A stretch of 45,696 nt of DNA from Candidatus Hydrogenedentota bacterium (GTDB lineage Bacteria > Hydrogenedentota > Hydrogenedentia > Hydrogenedentales > JAGMZX01), in NCBI GenBank assembly GCA_029556545.1, contig JAKQEQ010000122.1, positions 1 to 45,696 on the forward strand. The letters are read 5' to 3'. Position 1 is the first letter of the stretch. Each line of letters starts with the position of its first letter. The translations under genes and the position numbers were made by a program. This document shows positions 23,998-32,707 of this stretch, piece after piece. The notes below the pieces were generated by a model that had not been told where the DNA came from, made no database searches, and saw only the letters and a program-made list of their open reading frames with translations.

Positions 23998-24172
23998 TTC
24001 GCGCGGCGCGGACGTCCGTTTCGGCGGAGGCCGCAACCATTCGCCGGACAGGCGCAAGCTTCTCCCGCGGGGACTATCTCCGCGCGGAGGCGGGTCGATT
24101 CTATCGTATTTCATGGGTCAATGAGTGGCCGTTGTATCGGCCGCGAACACACGAGAAGGAGAAACACGCATC

Positions 24173-24760
24173 ATGGCCGTTCAAGTAACCCAAGCCGCAC
24201 CTGATTTTACCGCGACTGCGGTTATGCCAGACAACACGTTCCGGGATGACTTCACGCTGTCCGGACTGCGCGGCAAGTACGTGGCCCTATTCTTTTATCC
24301 GCTGGACTTCACGTTCGTGTGCCCGTCGGAAATCATCGCGTTCGACCGCAAGCTAAAAGAGTTCAGGGACCGCAATTGCGAGGTCGTGGGCGTTTCCGTC
24401 GACTCGCACTTCTCGCATTGGGCCTGGAAGAACACGCCCCCCGAGAAGGGCGGCATCGGCAATGTCCAGTTCCCCATGATCGCGGATATCACGAAGACCA
24501 TTTCCCGCGACTACGGCGTGTTGCTGAATGACGCCATCGCGCTGCGCGGCCTGTTCCTCATAGACAAGGACGGCGTGGTTCGGCATGCGCTCGTCAACGA
24601 CCTGCCGTTGGGCCGCAACGTGGACGAGGCCATTCGCATTCTCGACGCGCTCCAGTTCTTCGAGAAGAACGGCGAAGTCTGCCCCGCCAACTGGCGCAAG
24701 GGCGAGGAAGGGATGAAGCCCTCCGCCGAGGGTGTCGCGGCCTACCTGGCCAAGCACTGA
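24173..24760 (+). CDS. ahpC: 2-Cys peroxiredoxin (AhpC/Prx1 type)
   Basis: The 195-residue protein reduces H2O2 and organic peroxides. Peroxidatic Cys 50 lies in DFTFVCPSEI and resolving Cys 170 in GEVCPANWRKGEEGMKPS, placing it in the typical 2-Cys AhpC/Prx1 group. AGAAGGAGA precedes ATG 24173. A 175-nt gap separates it from ferritin, so it may have its own promoter; I see no clear PerR box there. No AhpF partner is present, so thioredoxin or another reductase would recycle it. Confidence 0.93.
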   Translation: MAVQVTQAAPDFTATAVMPDNTFRDDFTLSGLRGKYVALFFYPLDFTFVCPSEIIAFDRKLKEFRDRNCEVVGVSVDSHFSHWAWKNTPPEKGGIGNVQFPMIADITKTISRDYGVLLNDAIALRGLFLIDKDGVVRHALVNDLPLGRNVDEAIRILDALQFFEKNGEVCPANWRKGEEGMKPSAEGVAAYLAKH

Positions 24761-24828
24761 TTGTAACTTTGGCTCGGGGCGCGGTCGCGCGCGAAGCGTG
24801 GCCGCGCCAGGCAGGGAAGGAGAGAGCC

Positions 24829-25527
24829 TTGCGGCTGCACTTCCTCCAACATGTGCCGTTCGAAGACCCCGCGAACATTCTTCCGTGGGCCCAGGCGCGG
24901 CGTATCACCACTGTGGGCGTTCGGATTTACGCCAACGAGACGCTGCCGCCGCCGCGCGCGCTGGACTGGCTGGTGGTCATGGGCGGGCCCATGAGCGTGG
25001 ACGAGGAGGACAAGCATCCCTGGCTTGCCGCCGAGAAGCGCTACATTCGGGCCGCGATTGACGCGGGCAAGAGGGTGATCGGCGTCTGCCTCGGCGCGCA
25101 ACTGGTCGCGGAGGCGCTCGGCGGCGAGGTGACGCGGAACGCCCATCGCGAGATCGGGTGGTTCCCCGTCACGCGGACCGAAGCCTCGGACGCTTCCCCG
25201 GCGTTTCGCGTCCTGCCCCGAACGTTTCCCGCGTTTCATTGGCACGGCGACACCTTCAGCCTGCCGCCGGGCGCGACGCATCTCGCGGCCAGCGAGGCCT
25301 GTCCCATGCAGGCGTTCGCCGTCGAGAGCCGCATCTTCGGCTTGCAGTTCCACCTCGAATCGGCGCGCGGCAGCATCGAATCCCTCCTCACCTATTGCGC
25401 GGCGGACCTCGCCGACGGTCCCTTTGTCCAGTCCGCCGAGACCATCCGCGCCGGGTACGACGCGAACCTCCCGGTTATTATGGGATTGATGACCGCCTTT
25501 CTGGACGCCTTGAGAGACCAAGGGTAG
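24829..25527 (+). CDS. Class I glutamine amidotransferase (GMP synthase-like)
   Basis: The 232-residue protein has the class I triad: Cys 87 in GVCLGAQL, and His 175/Glu 177 in GLQFHLES. VVMGGPMSV lies near residue 50 and FHWHGDTFSLP near 136. It hydrolyses glutamine and passes ammonia to a partner, or acts on a gamma-glutamyl substrate; this stand-alone family resembles YfeJ-type proteins. A TTG start at 24829 is chosen because GGAAGGAGAG lies just upstream and MRLHFLQH is the family's usual N-terminus. The partner enzyme is unknown. Confidence 0.85.
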   Translation: MRLHFLQHVPFEDPANILPWAQARRITTVGVRIYANETLPPPRALDWLVVMGGPMSVDEEDKHPWLAAEKRYIRAAIDAGKRVIGVCLGAQLVAEALGGEVTRNAHREIGWFPVTRTEASDASPAFRVLPRTFPAFHWHGDTFSLPPGATHLAASEACPMQAFAVESRIFGLQFHLESARGSIESLLTYCAADLADGPFVQSAETIRAGYDANLPVIMGLMTAFLDALRDQG

Positions 25528-25550
25528 CGCCGCCGCCGCTTTTCATCATA

Positions 25551-25564
25551 CCCGCGAAAGCGGG
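25551..25564. repeat. CCCGC-GAAA-GCGGG hairpin repeat
   Basis: A 5-bp perfect stem with a GAAA tetraloop lies in the 242-nt gap after the amidotransferase, flanked by TCATCATA and AATCCAGAA. The motif resembles widely dispersed bacterial intergenic repeats of the form CCCGCGAAAGCGGGAATCCAG. With no U-tract it is a poor intrinsic terminator. The rest of the gap holds no supported gene. Confidence 0.6.
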
Positions 25565-25769
25565 AATCCAGAACCCACCCTCGGCTGGCCCAAATACACA
25601 ACGTAACCGACCACGAATGCGTACTGGTCCGTATCGGCTCTTGTCTTGTATCATGCCGACTGGGACGCATCCGGGCGGAATCCCTTGACAGTGTAAAGGG
25701 ATACGGTTGTGTTTTCGCGCAAGGCGAACATGCGCGCCGCAACGTGTTTGACTGGGAGACAAGGCATCG

Positions 25770-27434
25770 GTGAAAAGACGTCTGGATTGGCGTCGCGTGC
25801 TGAAGATCGTGAAACCTGTCGCGGTCTGCTGTACGCCCATCGGGCACTACGCGCTGCTGGTCAATCCCTTGTATCCCCTCCTGATTGTCCCCGCGCTGTT
25901 GCCCGCATCGCCCTATCTCGCGGCTGTGGCGCTCGCAACCGCCTGCGCCGCCCTCGGCCTCGCCCCTTTAATGGAAGACCCGTCTACGGTGCGTCTCCTT
26001 CTGGTGGCCGTGCCGCTGCTCGCCGCGCTGCCGCTGGCCCGGCGCCGCGCCGTCGCCGCCGATATTCCGGACGATGCCCGGCTCCATCATTGGCGCGTCG
26101 GCGTGGCGCGGTTCCTGCGCCCGATCTTGCTGTGGGCGGCGGGCGTTGCGGCGGCGACCCTGCTGCTGCGTCCGGTTCCCGTCATCGAAGCGGTCTGCTG
26201 GGCCGGGCTCTACTTCCTGGTTGGGCGTGCGCTGCCCAAGCCGCCCAAGAGAGACTGGACCTGGCGCGGGGCGCTCGGGTCCGCTGCGCTCTTCGCCGTC
26301 GCGCTCGCGGTTTCCGCCGCGCTGTTCGAGACGGGCGCGCGCCTGCTTTTCGGCGCGCCTGTGCCGCTGGCGGACCAGGCGCACCCGGACCGTGTGCGCA
26401 CGCTGCGCCCGAACTCGGTGGGGAAGTATCGGTTCGTCACGGGACGGCGCACCTTCGAGTGGCGCGGGTTCCGGGTGTCGTCCCTTGGCCTGCGCGACCG
26501 GGAATACGGACGGAAAGCGAACGACGAGTACCGTATCCTCATGCTTGGCGATTCCTTCACGTTCGGTTACGGCCTCGAGCCGGATCAGACGATTTCGTGG
26601 TGTTTGCAGGAACGTCTGCGGGAACAGCATTGGCCGAAGCGCATGGTGGTGATCAACGGCGGCGTGGGGGGGTACACGCCGGGACAATCCCTGAGCCTGT
26701 TGCGCGAGCTTGCGCCGCGCCTCCAGCCGAACCTCGTGATTCTGCAACTGCTGCTCTCGAACGACATCGCCGAGACCCTGACACTGGCGCGCAAGCACCT
26801 GAAGGCGCACAACGAGACCGCGACCCAGGCGCGGATGCTGATGACCTTTCACCAGGGCCCCCTGTTGCGCGCGCATCAGTGGCTCTATTCGTACAGCGCG
26901 GCCTATCGCGCGTTCTGGCTCGCCGAGGTTCCGCCGTATGAGCTCATTCGCGCGCTCCGCCACCTGCGCTTCTACAACGCGGAAAACCTGCCGCGCGTCG
27001 AGCCGTCCGAAGACCGGCCTTCCTCCCTCGAACCGTCCCTGATCCACTGGTACCCCGAATTGGCGCAAGGCGCGGCTATGCTCGCGGCGGATATTCGGGA
27101 GATGCATGTATTCTGCCTTGAAAACGACATCGATCTCGTCGGGTTTGCCGTGCCGGCGGCGCAGGCCGTATCACCGTATTGGTGGAAGGACACGCTGGGC
27201 GAGAAAGCGGAATTCTACGAATGCGGGAAGGATGCCGCTATCGGCGAGGAGATGCTCGCCGAGTCGGGCATCCCTTACGTCCCGATTATGACGCCCATGT
27301 GCGAGTGCGCCTACGTCGAGTTCCTGTATTTCCCATACGACATGCACTTTACGCCGCTCGGCGCGGACCTCGTCGCCGATGAACTTGCCAAGTACCTGCG
27401 ATACGTCGCCTTCCCCGAGAAAATCGCGCAATGA
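25770..27434 (+). CDS. Membrane protein with C-terminal SGNH hydrolase domain
   Basis: The 554-residue protein has hydrophobic helices at roughly 25-65, 75-90, 117-152 and 168-188, then a soluble SGNH/GDSL domain. The nucleophile motif is ILMLGDSFTFGYG (Ser 262). GGVGGYTPGQSL is a plausible oxyanion Gly block and QLLLSND a plausible Asn block. YDMHFTPLGADLVAD carries the Asp-His pair near 524-526. Such proteins often add or remove acetyl groups on cell-surface glycans. The GTG start at 25770 has a GGGAGA site somewhat far upstream. Substrate unknown. Confidence 0.8.
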   Translation: MKRRLDWRRVLKIVKPVAVCCTPIGHYALLVNPLYPLLIVPALLPASPYLAAVALATACAALGLAPLMEDPSTVRLLLVAVPLLAALPLARRRAVAADIPDDARLHHWRVGVARFLRPILLWAAGVAAATLLLRPVPVIEAVCWAGLYFLVGRALPKPPKRDWTWRGALGSAALFAVALAVSAALFETGARLLFGAPVPLADQAHPDRVRTLRPNSVGKYRFVTGRRTFEWRGFRVSSLGLRDREYGRKANDEYRILMLGDSFTFGYGLEPDQTISWCLQERLREQHWPKRMVVINGGVGGYTPGQSLSLLRELAPRLQPNLVILQLLLSNDIAETLTLARKHLKAHNETATQARMLMTFHQGPLLRAHQWLYSYSAAYRAFWLAEVPPYELIRALRHLRFYNAENLPRVEPSEDRPSSLEPSLIHWYPELAQGAAMLAADIREMHVFCLENDIDLVGFAVPAAQAVSPYWWKDTLGEKAEFYECGKDAAIGEEMLAESGIPYVPIMTPMCECAYVEFLYFPYDMHFTPLGADLVADELAKYLRYVAFPEKIAQ

Positions 27435-27449
27435 GGCGCTGACTGGGGT

Positions 27450-28631
27450 CTATTGCCGCAGGTTCTCGAACCAAGCCGGGCCGCCCCACTTGCCGGTGAC
27501 GATGATATCCACGTCGCCGTCGCCGTCCAGGTCCGTGGCCACGAGATTCAAGCCGGACCCGATGCCCTCGTCGTAGGAAATGACATGCTTGGTCCACGTG
27601 GGGTTCGGGCCGCGCGCCAGTTCGTACCAGTACACGCCGAGGGGATCGAATGCGCCGGGGTCGCCCCCGTTGTGAGCCATGAACCGCTTCCCCGTCACCA
27701 GATCAAGGTCGCCGTCACCGTCGATATCGGCCAGGGCGAGACTGTGCGCCTGGCTCCACGTGTCGTCGATTACGTGCTGTTTCCACGTGATTTCCCCGTC
27801 GCTGCGCACCTGCTCGTACCAGAAAATGCCGTATTCATGCGCGGAACTGGTCACGATGTCGTTCAAGCCGTCCGCGTTGACATCGTAAACCAGAATCTGC
27901 GGCGTGTGCCCCGACTTGCCCGCTTCCTTGTGACCAATCGCCAGCGGATGCTCGATCCACTTCCCCGTGCGCGGATCGGGCGGCCCCTCGAACCACGCCT
28001 CCGGCCGGAGCACGTCGGGCCGTCCGTCGCCGTTGATATCGCCGACGCCCGTGCCGAACGTCATCGGCTTCTCCGAGATGGCGCGTGAGATCATCCCGCG
28101 CGTCCCGTCGGGAAGCACGCCCGCCTCGTACCACGCCGTATGCGTCACGGCGGGCAGCACCTCGATTGCCTTGCCGTCGCCGTCGAGATCCCACAGGTCG
28201 CCGCATTCGTAATTGCCGTTCTCCTCGATGAGCGCGCGCGGCCACTGCCCGCCCGCCGGGCCGGGGTTCCGCAGCCATTCGGACTTCTTCCCGAACCAGG
28301 AACACGTGACCACGTCGAGCCAACCGTCCCCGTCCCCGTCGAGCGGCACGTTCATGAAGTCCCAGCGATAGCCCTTGCCCTCGTCGTCCACTTCCCCCTC
28401 GACATCGCAGATTTTCACCGCTGTGAACTCGGGCGCGAGATAAACATACGGCAGCGCGACGATATCCAGTTTCCCGTCATTGTTGAAGTCGCCCACGCCG
28501 CACGACTCCCCGCGATAGGTCCCCACGCGGTGCATACGAAACGAGACCTCCGCCGCGTAAACGGCGCTCCCGCAGAGTAGCAGGCTGATGCAAAGCCACG
28601 CCCCAACACCGGATTTGCGCACGATATTCAT
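27450..28631 (-). CDS. Exported VCBS/FG-GAP repeat protein
   Basis: The 393-residue protein has a signal peptide (about 1-27, cut after VYAA) and a beta-propeller-like series of calcium-binding loops: DFNNDGKLD, DGDGDGWLD, DINGDGRPD, DVNADGLND, DIDGDGDLD and DLDGDGDVD. Blades carry WYE/WFE motifs. Proteins of this type are abundant in Planctomycete-like genomes and may bind polysaccharides or other surface partners. No enzyme domain is seen. GGAGG precedes the ATG at 28631. It ends 15 nt from the convergent SGNH gene and is divergent from the Gfo/Idh/MocA gene. Confidence 0.88.
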   Translation of the reverse strand: MNIVRKSGVGAWLCISLLLCGSAVYAAEVSFRMHRVGTYRGESCGVGDFNNDGKLDIVALPYVYLAPEFTAVKICDVEGEVDDEGKGYRWDFMNVPLDGDGDGWLDVVTCSWFGKKSEWLRNPGPAGGQWPRALIEENGNYECGDLWDLDGDGKAIEVLPAVTHTAWYEAGVLPDGTRGMISRAISEKPMTFGTGVGDINGDGRPDVLRPEAWFEGPPDPRTGKWIEHPLAIGHKEAGKSGHTPQILVYDVNADGLNDIVTSSAHEYGIFWYEQVRSDGEITWKQHVIDDTWSQAHSLALADIDGDGDLDLVTGKRFMAHNGGDPGAFDPLGVYWYELARGPNPTWTKHVISYDEGIGSGLNLVATDLDGDGDVDIIVTGKWGGPAWFENLRQ

Positions 28632-28813
28632 TCGATTGCCTCCTCGATGCGATTGTAGCCCAGCATACGCACCTGTGCAAACACCGCCGCGTCCGCTGTC
28701 CATATCGTCCATTCCGTCCAGCGTGCCCCGCGCGAACAGTTAGGTCGCCTTCACCCTCCTCATCGTCTACAATACCGGCAAGCGCCGAACGCCCGGCGGG
28801 AAGGAGACAGGTC

Positions 28814-29986
28814 ATGCACATAACACGCAGAGGATTTCTCGCAACGTCCGCGGGCCTGCTGGCCGCGGGTCGCATGGCGGCCGCCGAAGACGCATCGCCC
28901 AAGCTGCGCGCCTGCATCATCGGCGACACGAAAATGGGCGGCTACGGTCATGACCTCCATCTGGCCTGGGCGCACCGCGACGACGTCGAGGTGGTCGGTC
29001 TGGCGGACCCCGACGCCGGTGGCCGGCTGCGCCACGCGGGCAGGGCCAAGGCGCAGCGCGTCTATACCGACTACCGGGAGATGCTCGAAACGGAGAAGCC
29101 CGACCTCGTGACGATCGCGCCGCGCACTACGGTCCGCCATGCGGAGTATCTGCTGGCCGCGGCGGCGTGCGGTGCGCACGGGTTCATGGAAAAGCCCATG
29201 GCGGTCGATCTGGCCGAGGCGGACGCGATGATCGAGGCCGTCGAGGCGAAGCGTCTCAAATGGGCCATCGCCTTCAACTGGCGTACCGCCCCGGTCATCG
29301 AGCACGCCCGCCGTCTCGTGGTCGAGGAAGGCTTGATCGGCGAACTGCTCGAGGCGCGCGGGCGTGGCAAGGAGGACCACCGCGGCGGCGGCGAAGACCT
29401 CATTGTGCTCGGCGTCCACGTCTTCGACCTGATGCGCTTCTTCGCGGGCGACCCCGAGTGGTGCATGGCCGACGTCGCCGTCGAGGGACGTCCCGCCACA
29501 TTGGCGGACGTGCGCGAGGCCACCGAGCCCCTGGGCCCGATCTTCGGCGATGCCCTCCACGCGGTCTACGGCTTTCCCAACGGCGTGCGCGGCTACTTCG
29601 CGAGCCGTCAGACGGATGGCAATGCCGGGCGATGGGGCCTGGACCTCTACGGCACGAAGGGCATCGTCATCATTCGCTTCGAGACGCAGGGCGGCACGAA
29701 AGCCCGAGTCCTGCGCGATCCGGCGTGGGCGCCCGGCATGGGCGAAGCGGCGTGTGAACCCCTTCCCGATATCCCGGCGGAAACCGAACTGGCGGGTGCG
29801 CCCGACCGGTACGCCGCCATCACGAACGACCTCATCGCGGCGATTCGGGAAGACCGCGCGCCCAAGGTCAGCCTCCAGGATGGCCGCGCCGCCCACGAGA
29901 TGATTCAGGCCGTCTTCGCGGCCCATCTGCGCGGCGGACGGGTGGCCATGCCGCTCGCCGAGCGCGCCCATCCGCTCAAAACGTGA
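28814..29986 (+). CDS. Tat-exported Gfo/Idh/MocA oxidoreductase
   Basis: The 390-residue protein starts with a twin-arginine signal (TRRGFLATSAGLLAAGRMAA). The NAD(P)-binding fold follows (RACIIGDTKMGGYGHD, then VVGLADPD), with the family's catalytic EKP motif in GFMEKPMAVD and His in VLGVHVFDLM. The first glycine motif is unusual (GDTKMGGYG), but the EKP Lys is intact. Such exported members act on sugars or sugar derivatives with a tightly bound cofactor. GAAGGAGA precedes the ATG, and TACAAT at 28768-28773 may be a -10. Substrate unknown. Confidence 0.88.
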   Translation: MHITRRGFLATSAGLLAAGRMAAAEDASPKLRACIIGDTKMGGYGHDLHLAWAHRDDVEVVGLADPDAGGRLRHAGRAKAQRVYTDYREMLETEKPDLVTIAPRTTVRHAEYLLAAAACGAHGFMEKPMAVDLAEADAMIEAVEAKRLKWAIAFNWRTAPVIEHARRLVVEEGLIGELLEARGRGKEDHRGGGEDLIVLGVHVFDLMRFFAGDPEWCMADVAVEGRPATLADVREATEPLGPIFGDALHAVYGFPNGVRGYFASRQTDGNAGRWGLDLYGTKGIVIIRFETQGGTKARVLRDPAWAPGMGEAACEPLPDIPAETELAGAPDRYAAITNDLIAAIREDRAPKVSLQDGRAAHEMIQAVFAAHLRGGRVAMPLAERAHPLKT

Positions 29987-30001
29987 CGCGCAAGAAATAG
30001 C

Positions 30002-30017
30002 GACTGGCACAAGCGAG
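30002..30017 (+). repeat. Direct repeat, left copy
   Basis: GACTGGCACAAGCGAG recurs exactly at 32211-32226. The two copies flank the hicB-phoD segment. The left copy continues into CGAGTTCGCCGAGCGAG and a GTGCCTGTCCCC tail. Confidence 0.6.
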
Positions 30018-30151
30018 CGAGTTCGCCGAGCGAGACGTGCCTGTCCCCGAGTCCACTTTTCGTGGCCGTCGTCGAGGATCACGGTGTTTGACCGCTTCAA
30101 CCGGGGAATGGCATAGTCGAGCAACGGAAAAACTCACGAGGAACCCGAGAA

Positions 30152-30370
30152 ATGAAGTCGATGAGCGCTTTCACCGCGGTGATCAAACGTGATGGGCCGT
30201 GGTGGATAGGGTGGATCGAGGAAATCCCCGGTGTGAATTCACAAGGCGAGACACGTGAGGAATTGACTGAGAATCTCCGTTCCGCGCTCGAAGAAGCCAT
30301 CGAAATGAACCGCGAAAAGGCCCTCGCCGCCGCCGTTGACAGTTACGTCGAGGAATGTATTTCCTTGTGA
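30152..30370 (+). CDS. HicB-family antitoxin, apparently orphan
   Basis: The 72-residue protein matches the short HicB partial RNase H-like fold: FTAVIKRDGPWWIGWIEEIPGV, then NSQGETREELTENLRSALEEAIEMN. HicB neutralises the HicA RNase. No hicA is found on either side: upstream is the oxidoreductase, and the 3' end overlaps the convergent phoD gene by 28 nt. There is no added DNA-binding domain. It may be a remnant, a stand-alone regulator, or pair with a distant HicA. Confidence 0.8.
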   Translation: MKSMSAFTAVIKRDGPWWIGWIEEIPGVNSQGETREELTENLRSALEEAIEMNREKALAAAVDSYVEECISL

Positions 30371-32163
30371 AGCGCCGCGGGCGACAACCCCCGCATGGTG
30401 TGCCTTTCGCGGCCATCATCGAGGGTGACGGTATATGTGCCCGGCGCGAACACCTTGGGCCGGTAGGCCGATCCCGTCAAACGCAGCGCGTAGACCAACT
30501 CGCCGTCAGCCTCGCGCGTTAGTTCGAGGACGGGGTCGCTGCCCGCGGGATAGGCAAGTTCGGGCAGGTAGCCGTAAGGCTTCGCCGCGTAGTTGTCCTC
30601 CTGGCGGATGGTCTTCGGCCAGCCCGGATACTGCCGCGCCTCGGGCGCGGTGACATCGACGCTGCGCGGCCAGCACTCGAAGGTGATCTCGCGCGTCTTC
30701 TTGTGGAATCGGACCACGCCGAAGCCCGCCGCGCGGGTCGTGAGCAAGTCGTGATTTTCCTCCGGGCTGGGATTGGCCACGGCCCACACGGTGATGCGGT
30801 TGCCCAGGCCGTCCTTGAACTCGCCGGTGTGCTCGGGCATGCCCGGCGCGCGGTTCCGCCCCGGTTTGAGGGGCGCCCACCAGCGCAGGTAAAGGTTCGC
30901 GATGGACGGCACGCAGAACGAGTAGCCGGCGTCGTTCCAACCCTCGATGCCGTGGTGAACGATGGTGCCGAGATGCTGGTCGCCCGCGATCATCACGGAA
31001 AAGCTCTTGCGTATTTCCGCCAGCGCGCGGTTGCGTTCCCGCTGCGGCCAGCCGTTCGAGTCCAGGTCCGCCACAAGCCGGTTGTCTCGTTTGCCGTGCA
31101 GATGCGCGCCGCCGCAGAAAATGGTCTGCGACAGCACCGCCTTCATGTCGGCGTCTGTCCAGTCCCGCGTCCATGCGCGCAAAAACGCGATCTGCCGACC
31201 TCCGAGCAAGGTCGCCCCCGGCACATCGACGACGGACGGGTCATAATCGGGGTCGTTGATGTGGTCCGGCCTTGGCCCGAGTTGCGGCACGAGCCCCTGC
31301 GGTCCCGATTTCCATTTGCGGTCCTCGATGATGGCGAAGCTGACGCGGCCCCACGTGAGGGCCGTGTAGTAAACCGTTATGCCGCGCTCGACCGGCGTTG
31401 GATCGTAGGGGTCCGGCAGGTGGCTCGTCTGGGCGCGTTGGACCTCGTTCACATACTCGACGGGACGGAAGTAGCCGCCGTCGTGGCCCGCCTCGAATTG
31501 CGACGCCTTGCCGCCCGCGCCCCAGAGGTTCGATTGGCCCACGTCGTGGTCGTCCGGAATCGTGATTGTCGGCGTGTCCTTGATGATTTCGCCGAAATCG
31601 CGCCCGAATTTGAGCCAGGCGGCATAATGCTGCGCGTGATCGTAGACTTGGTCGCCGGAGAAGAAGAGCAGGTCGGGCCGCAAGCGCTTGATGTTCTCGA
31701 CGATGTCCGTCTTCGGGATATCGCCGCCGTGCTGCGGATGGATGCTGTTGCCCGTGAACGCGGCGACCACGATCTCGTCCTTATCGACCGGGTCTCTCCG
31801 TATTGTTCCCGAGTAGAACGCGCTTGTGCCGTGGGCTACGCGGTACGCCACGTCGCGGGATGCGTCCCACGGCGCGATGCGGAACGGCGCGGTCCAGCCC
31901 GCCTCGACAACCTCCGCGCGGGCCGCCTCCCGCCACTGTCCGGCGTCCTCGAATTCGAGCCGGATCACGCGGTCCTCTCCCGGTTCGAGCGGATACAACT
32001 GCGCCGTCAGCTTCAGAACGCCGTCGTGGACCGTATACAACGCGAAACAGATGACCTGGTCCCGTGAGACTTCGGGGACGGTCAACGGCTGCGCGGAAAC
32101 AACGCCTGCCGCACCGATAAGAATCCATGCCGCCATCGCGGCGGTCAGCACGTGCCGTCTCAT
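30343..32163 (-). CDS. PhoD-like phosphodiesterase/alkaline phosphatase
   Basis: The 606-residue protein has a signal peptide (about 1-24, cut after VSA) and an N-terminal beta domain. The PhoD metallophosphatase core follows: FTGNSIHP (in place of the usual GSC motif), LLFFSGDQVYDH with a metal-binding Asp, TITIPDDHDVGQSN and MIAGDQHLGT. PhoD enzymes use Fe3+/Ca2+ to release phosphate from esters outside the cytoplasm. No Tat motif is visible; the signal looks Sec-type, which is atypical for the family. The C-terminal domain is beta-rich. Confidence 0.85.
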   Translation of the reverse strand: MRRHVLTAAMAAWILIGAAGVVSAQPLTVPEVSRDQVICFALYTVHDGVLKLTAQLYPLEPGEDRVIRLEFEDAGQWREAARAEVVEAGWTAPFRIAPWDASRDVAYRVAHGTSAFYSGTIRRDPVDKDEIVVAAFTGNSIHPQHGGDIPKTDIVENIKRLRPDLLFFSGDQVYDHAQHYAAWLKFGRDFGEIIKDTPTITIPDDHDVGQSNLWGAGGKASQFEAGHDGGYFRPVEYVNEVQRAQTSHLPDPYDPTPVERGITVYYTALTWGRVSFAIIEDRKWKSGPQGLVPQLGPRPDHINDPDYDPSVVDVPGATLLGGRQIAFLRAWTRDWTDADMKAVLSQTIFCGGAHLHGKRDNRLVADLDSNGWPQRERNRALAEIRKSFSVMIAGDQHLGTIVHHGIEGWNDAGYSFCVPSIANLYLRWWAPLKPGRNRAPGMPEHTGEFKDGLGNRITVWAVANPSPEENHDLLTTRAAGFGVVRFHKKTREITFECWPRSVDVTAPEARQYPGWPKTIRQEDNYAAKPYGYLPELAYPAGSDPVLELTREADGELVYALRLTGSAYRPKVFAPGTYTVTLDDGRERHTMRGLSPAALHKEIHSST

Positions 32164-32210
32164 GACGCATTACCCTCCGTGTCAGGGAAATTATACGCTC
32201 AAGAAGCGGG

Positions 32211-32226
32211 GACTGGCACAAGCGAG
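32211..32226 (+). repeat. Direct repeat, right copy
   Basis: Identical 16-mer to 30002-30017, just upstream of phoD. It is followed by a TCCCGCG-CTT-CGCGGGA hairpin (32238-32254). Confidence 0.6.
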
Positions 32227-32391
32227 TCCGCGCCTCGTCCCGCGCTTCGCGGGATGCCTGCCTCCAAGAAGTAGTTGACTTCCGCGGCGTGTTCTTATAG
32301 GCTGAGGTCAGGTGGTCCAACTATCGGGGGCGCATCTTGGTGGATGGCCCGGTTGGGCGCCACAAGTGGAGAACGTGGAGGGGAAAGCGAC

Positions 32392-32634
32392 ATGGCCGCA
32401 AAGCGCTTGTCACAAAAAGTCCTGGACCTTGCGGGGAAGTTCGTGGCCGGGCAGGATGGCGCGTGGGAACACGCGGATTGGGAGCTTTTCGCGGAGGAAG
32501 CGGCGGCGCTCGGGTTCGAACTGACGGATGAGTCGCGCCGCAATCTGGGCAACATCCTTGAGGCCGCGAAGTACTTCCATTGCCTGCCGCCGTTGAAGAA
32601 GGCGCGCCGCGGGAAAGCCAAGCCCGCGCCGTAA
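32392..32634 (+). CDS. Small protein of unknown function
   Basis: An 80-residue basic protein with helical segments (SQKVLDLAGKFVAGQDGAW, ELFAEEAAALGFELTD, RRNLGNILEAAKYF) and a Lys/Arg-rich tail. GGAGGGGA precedes the ATG at 32392. A TTGACT at 32275-32280 with TATAGG 15 nt on is a weak candidate promoter. No signal peptide and no recognised family. Confidence 0.55.
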   Translation: MAAKRLSQKVLDLAGKFVAGQDGAWEHADWELFAEEAAALGFELTDESRRNLGNILEAAKYFHCLPPLKKARRGKAKPAP

Positions 32635-32707
32635 CGCGACCGGACGCAAGTACCGGACAACTCGCGGGTTCTGTGGAAACCTATGCGTCCTATGAGCCGC
32701 ATGGGTC

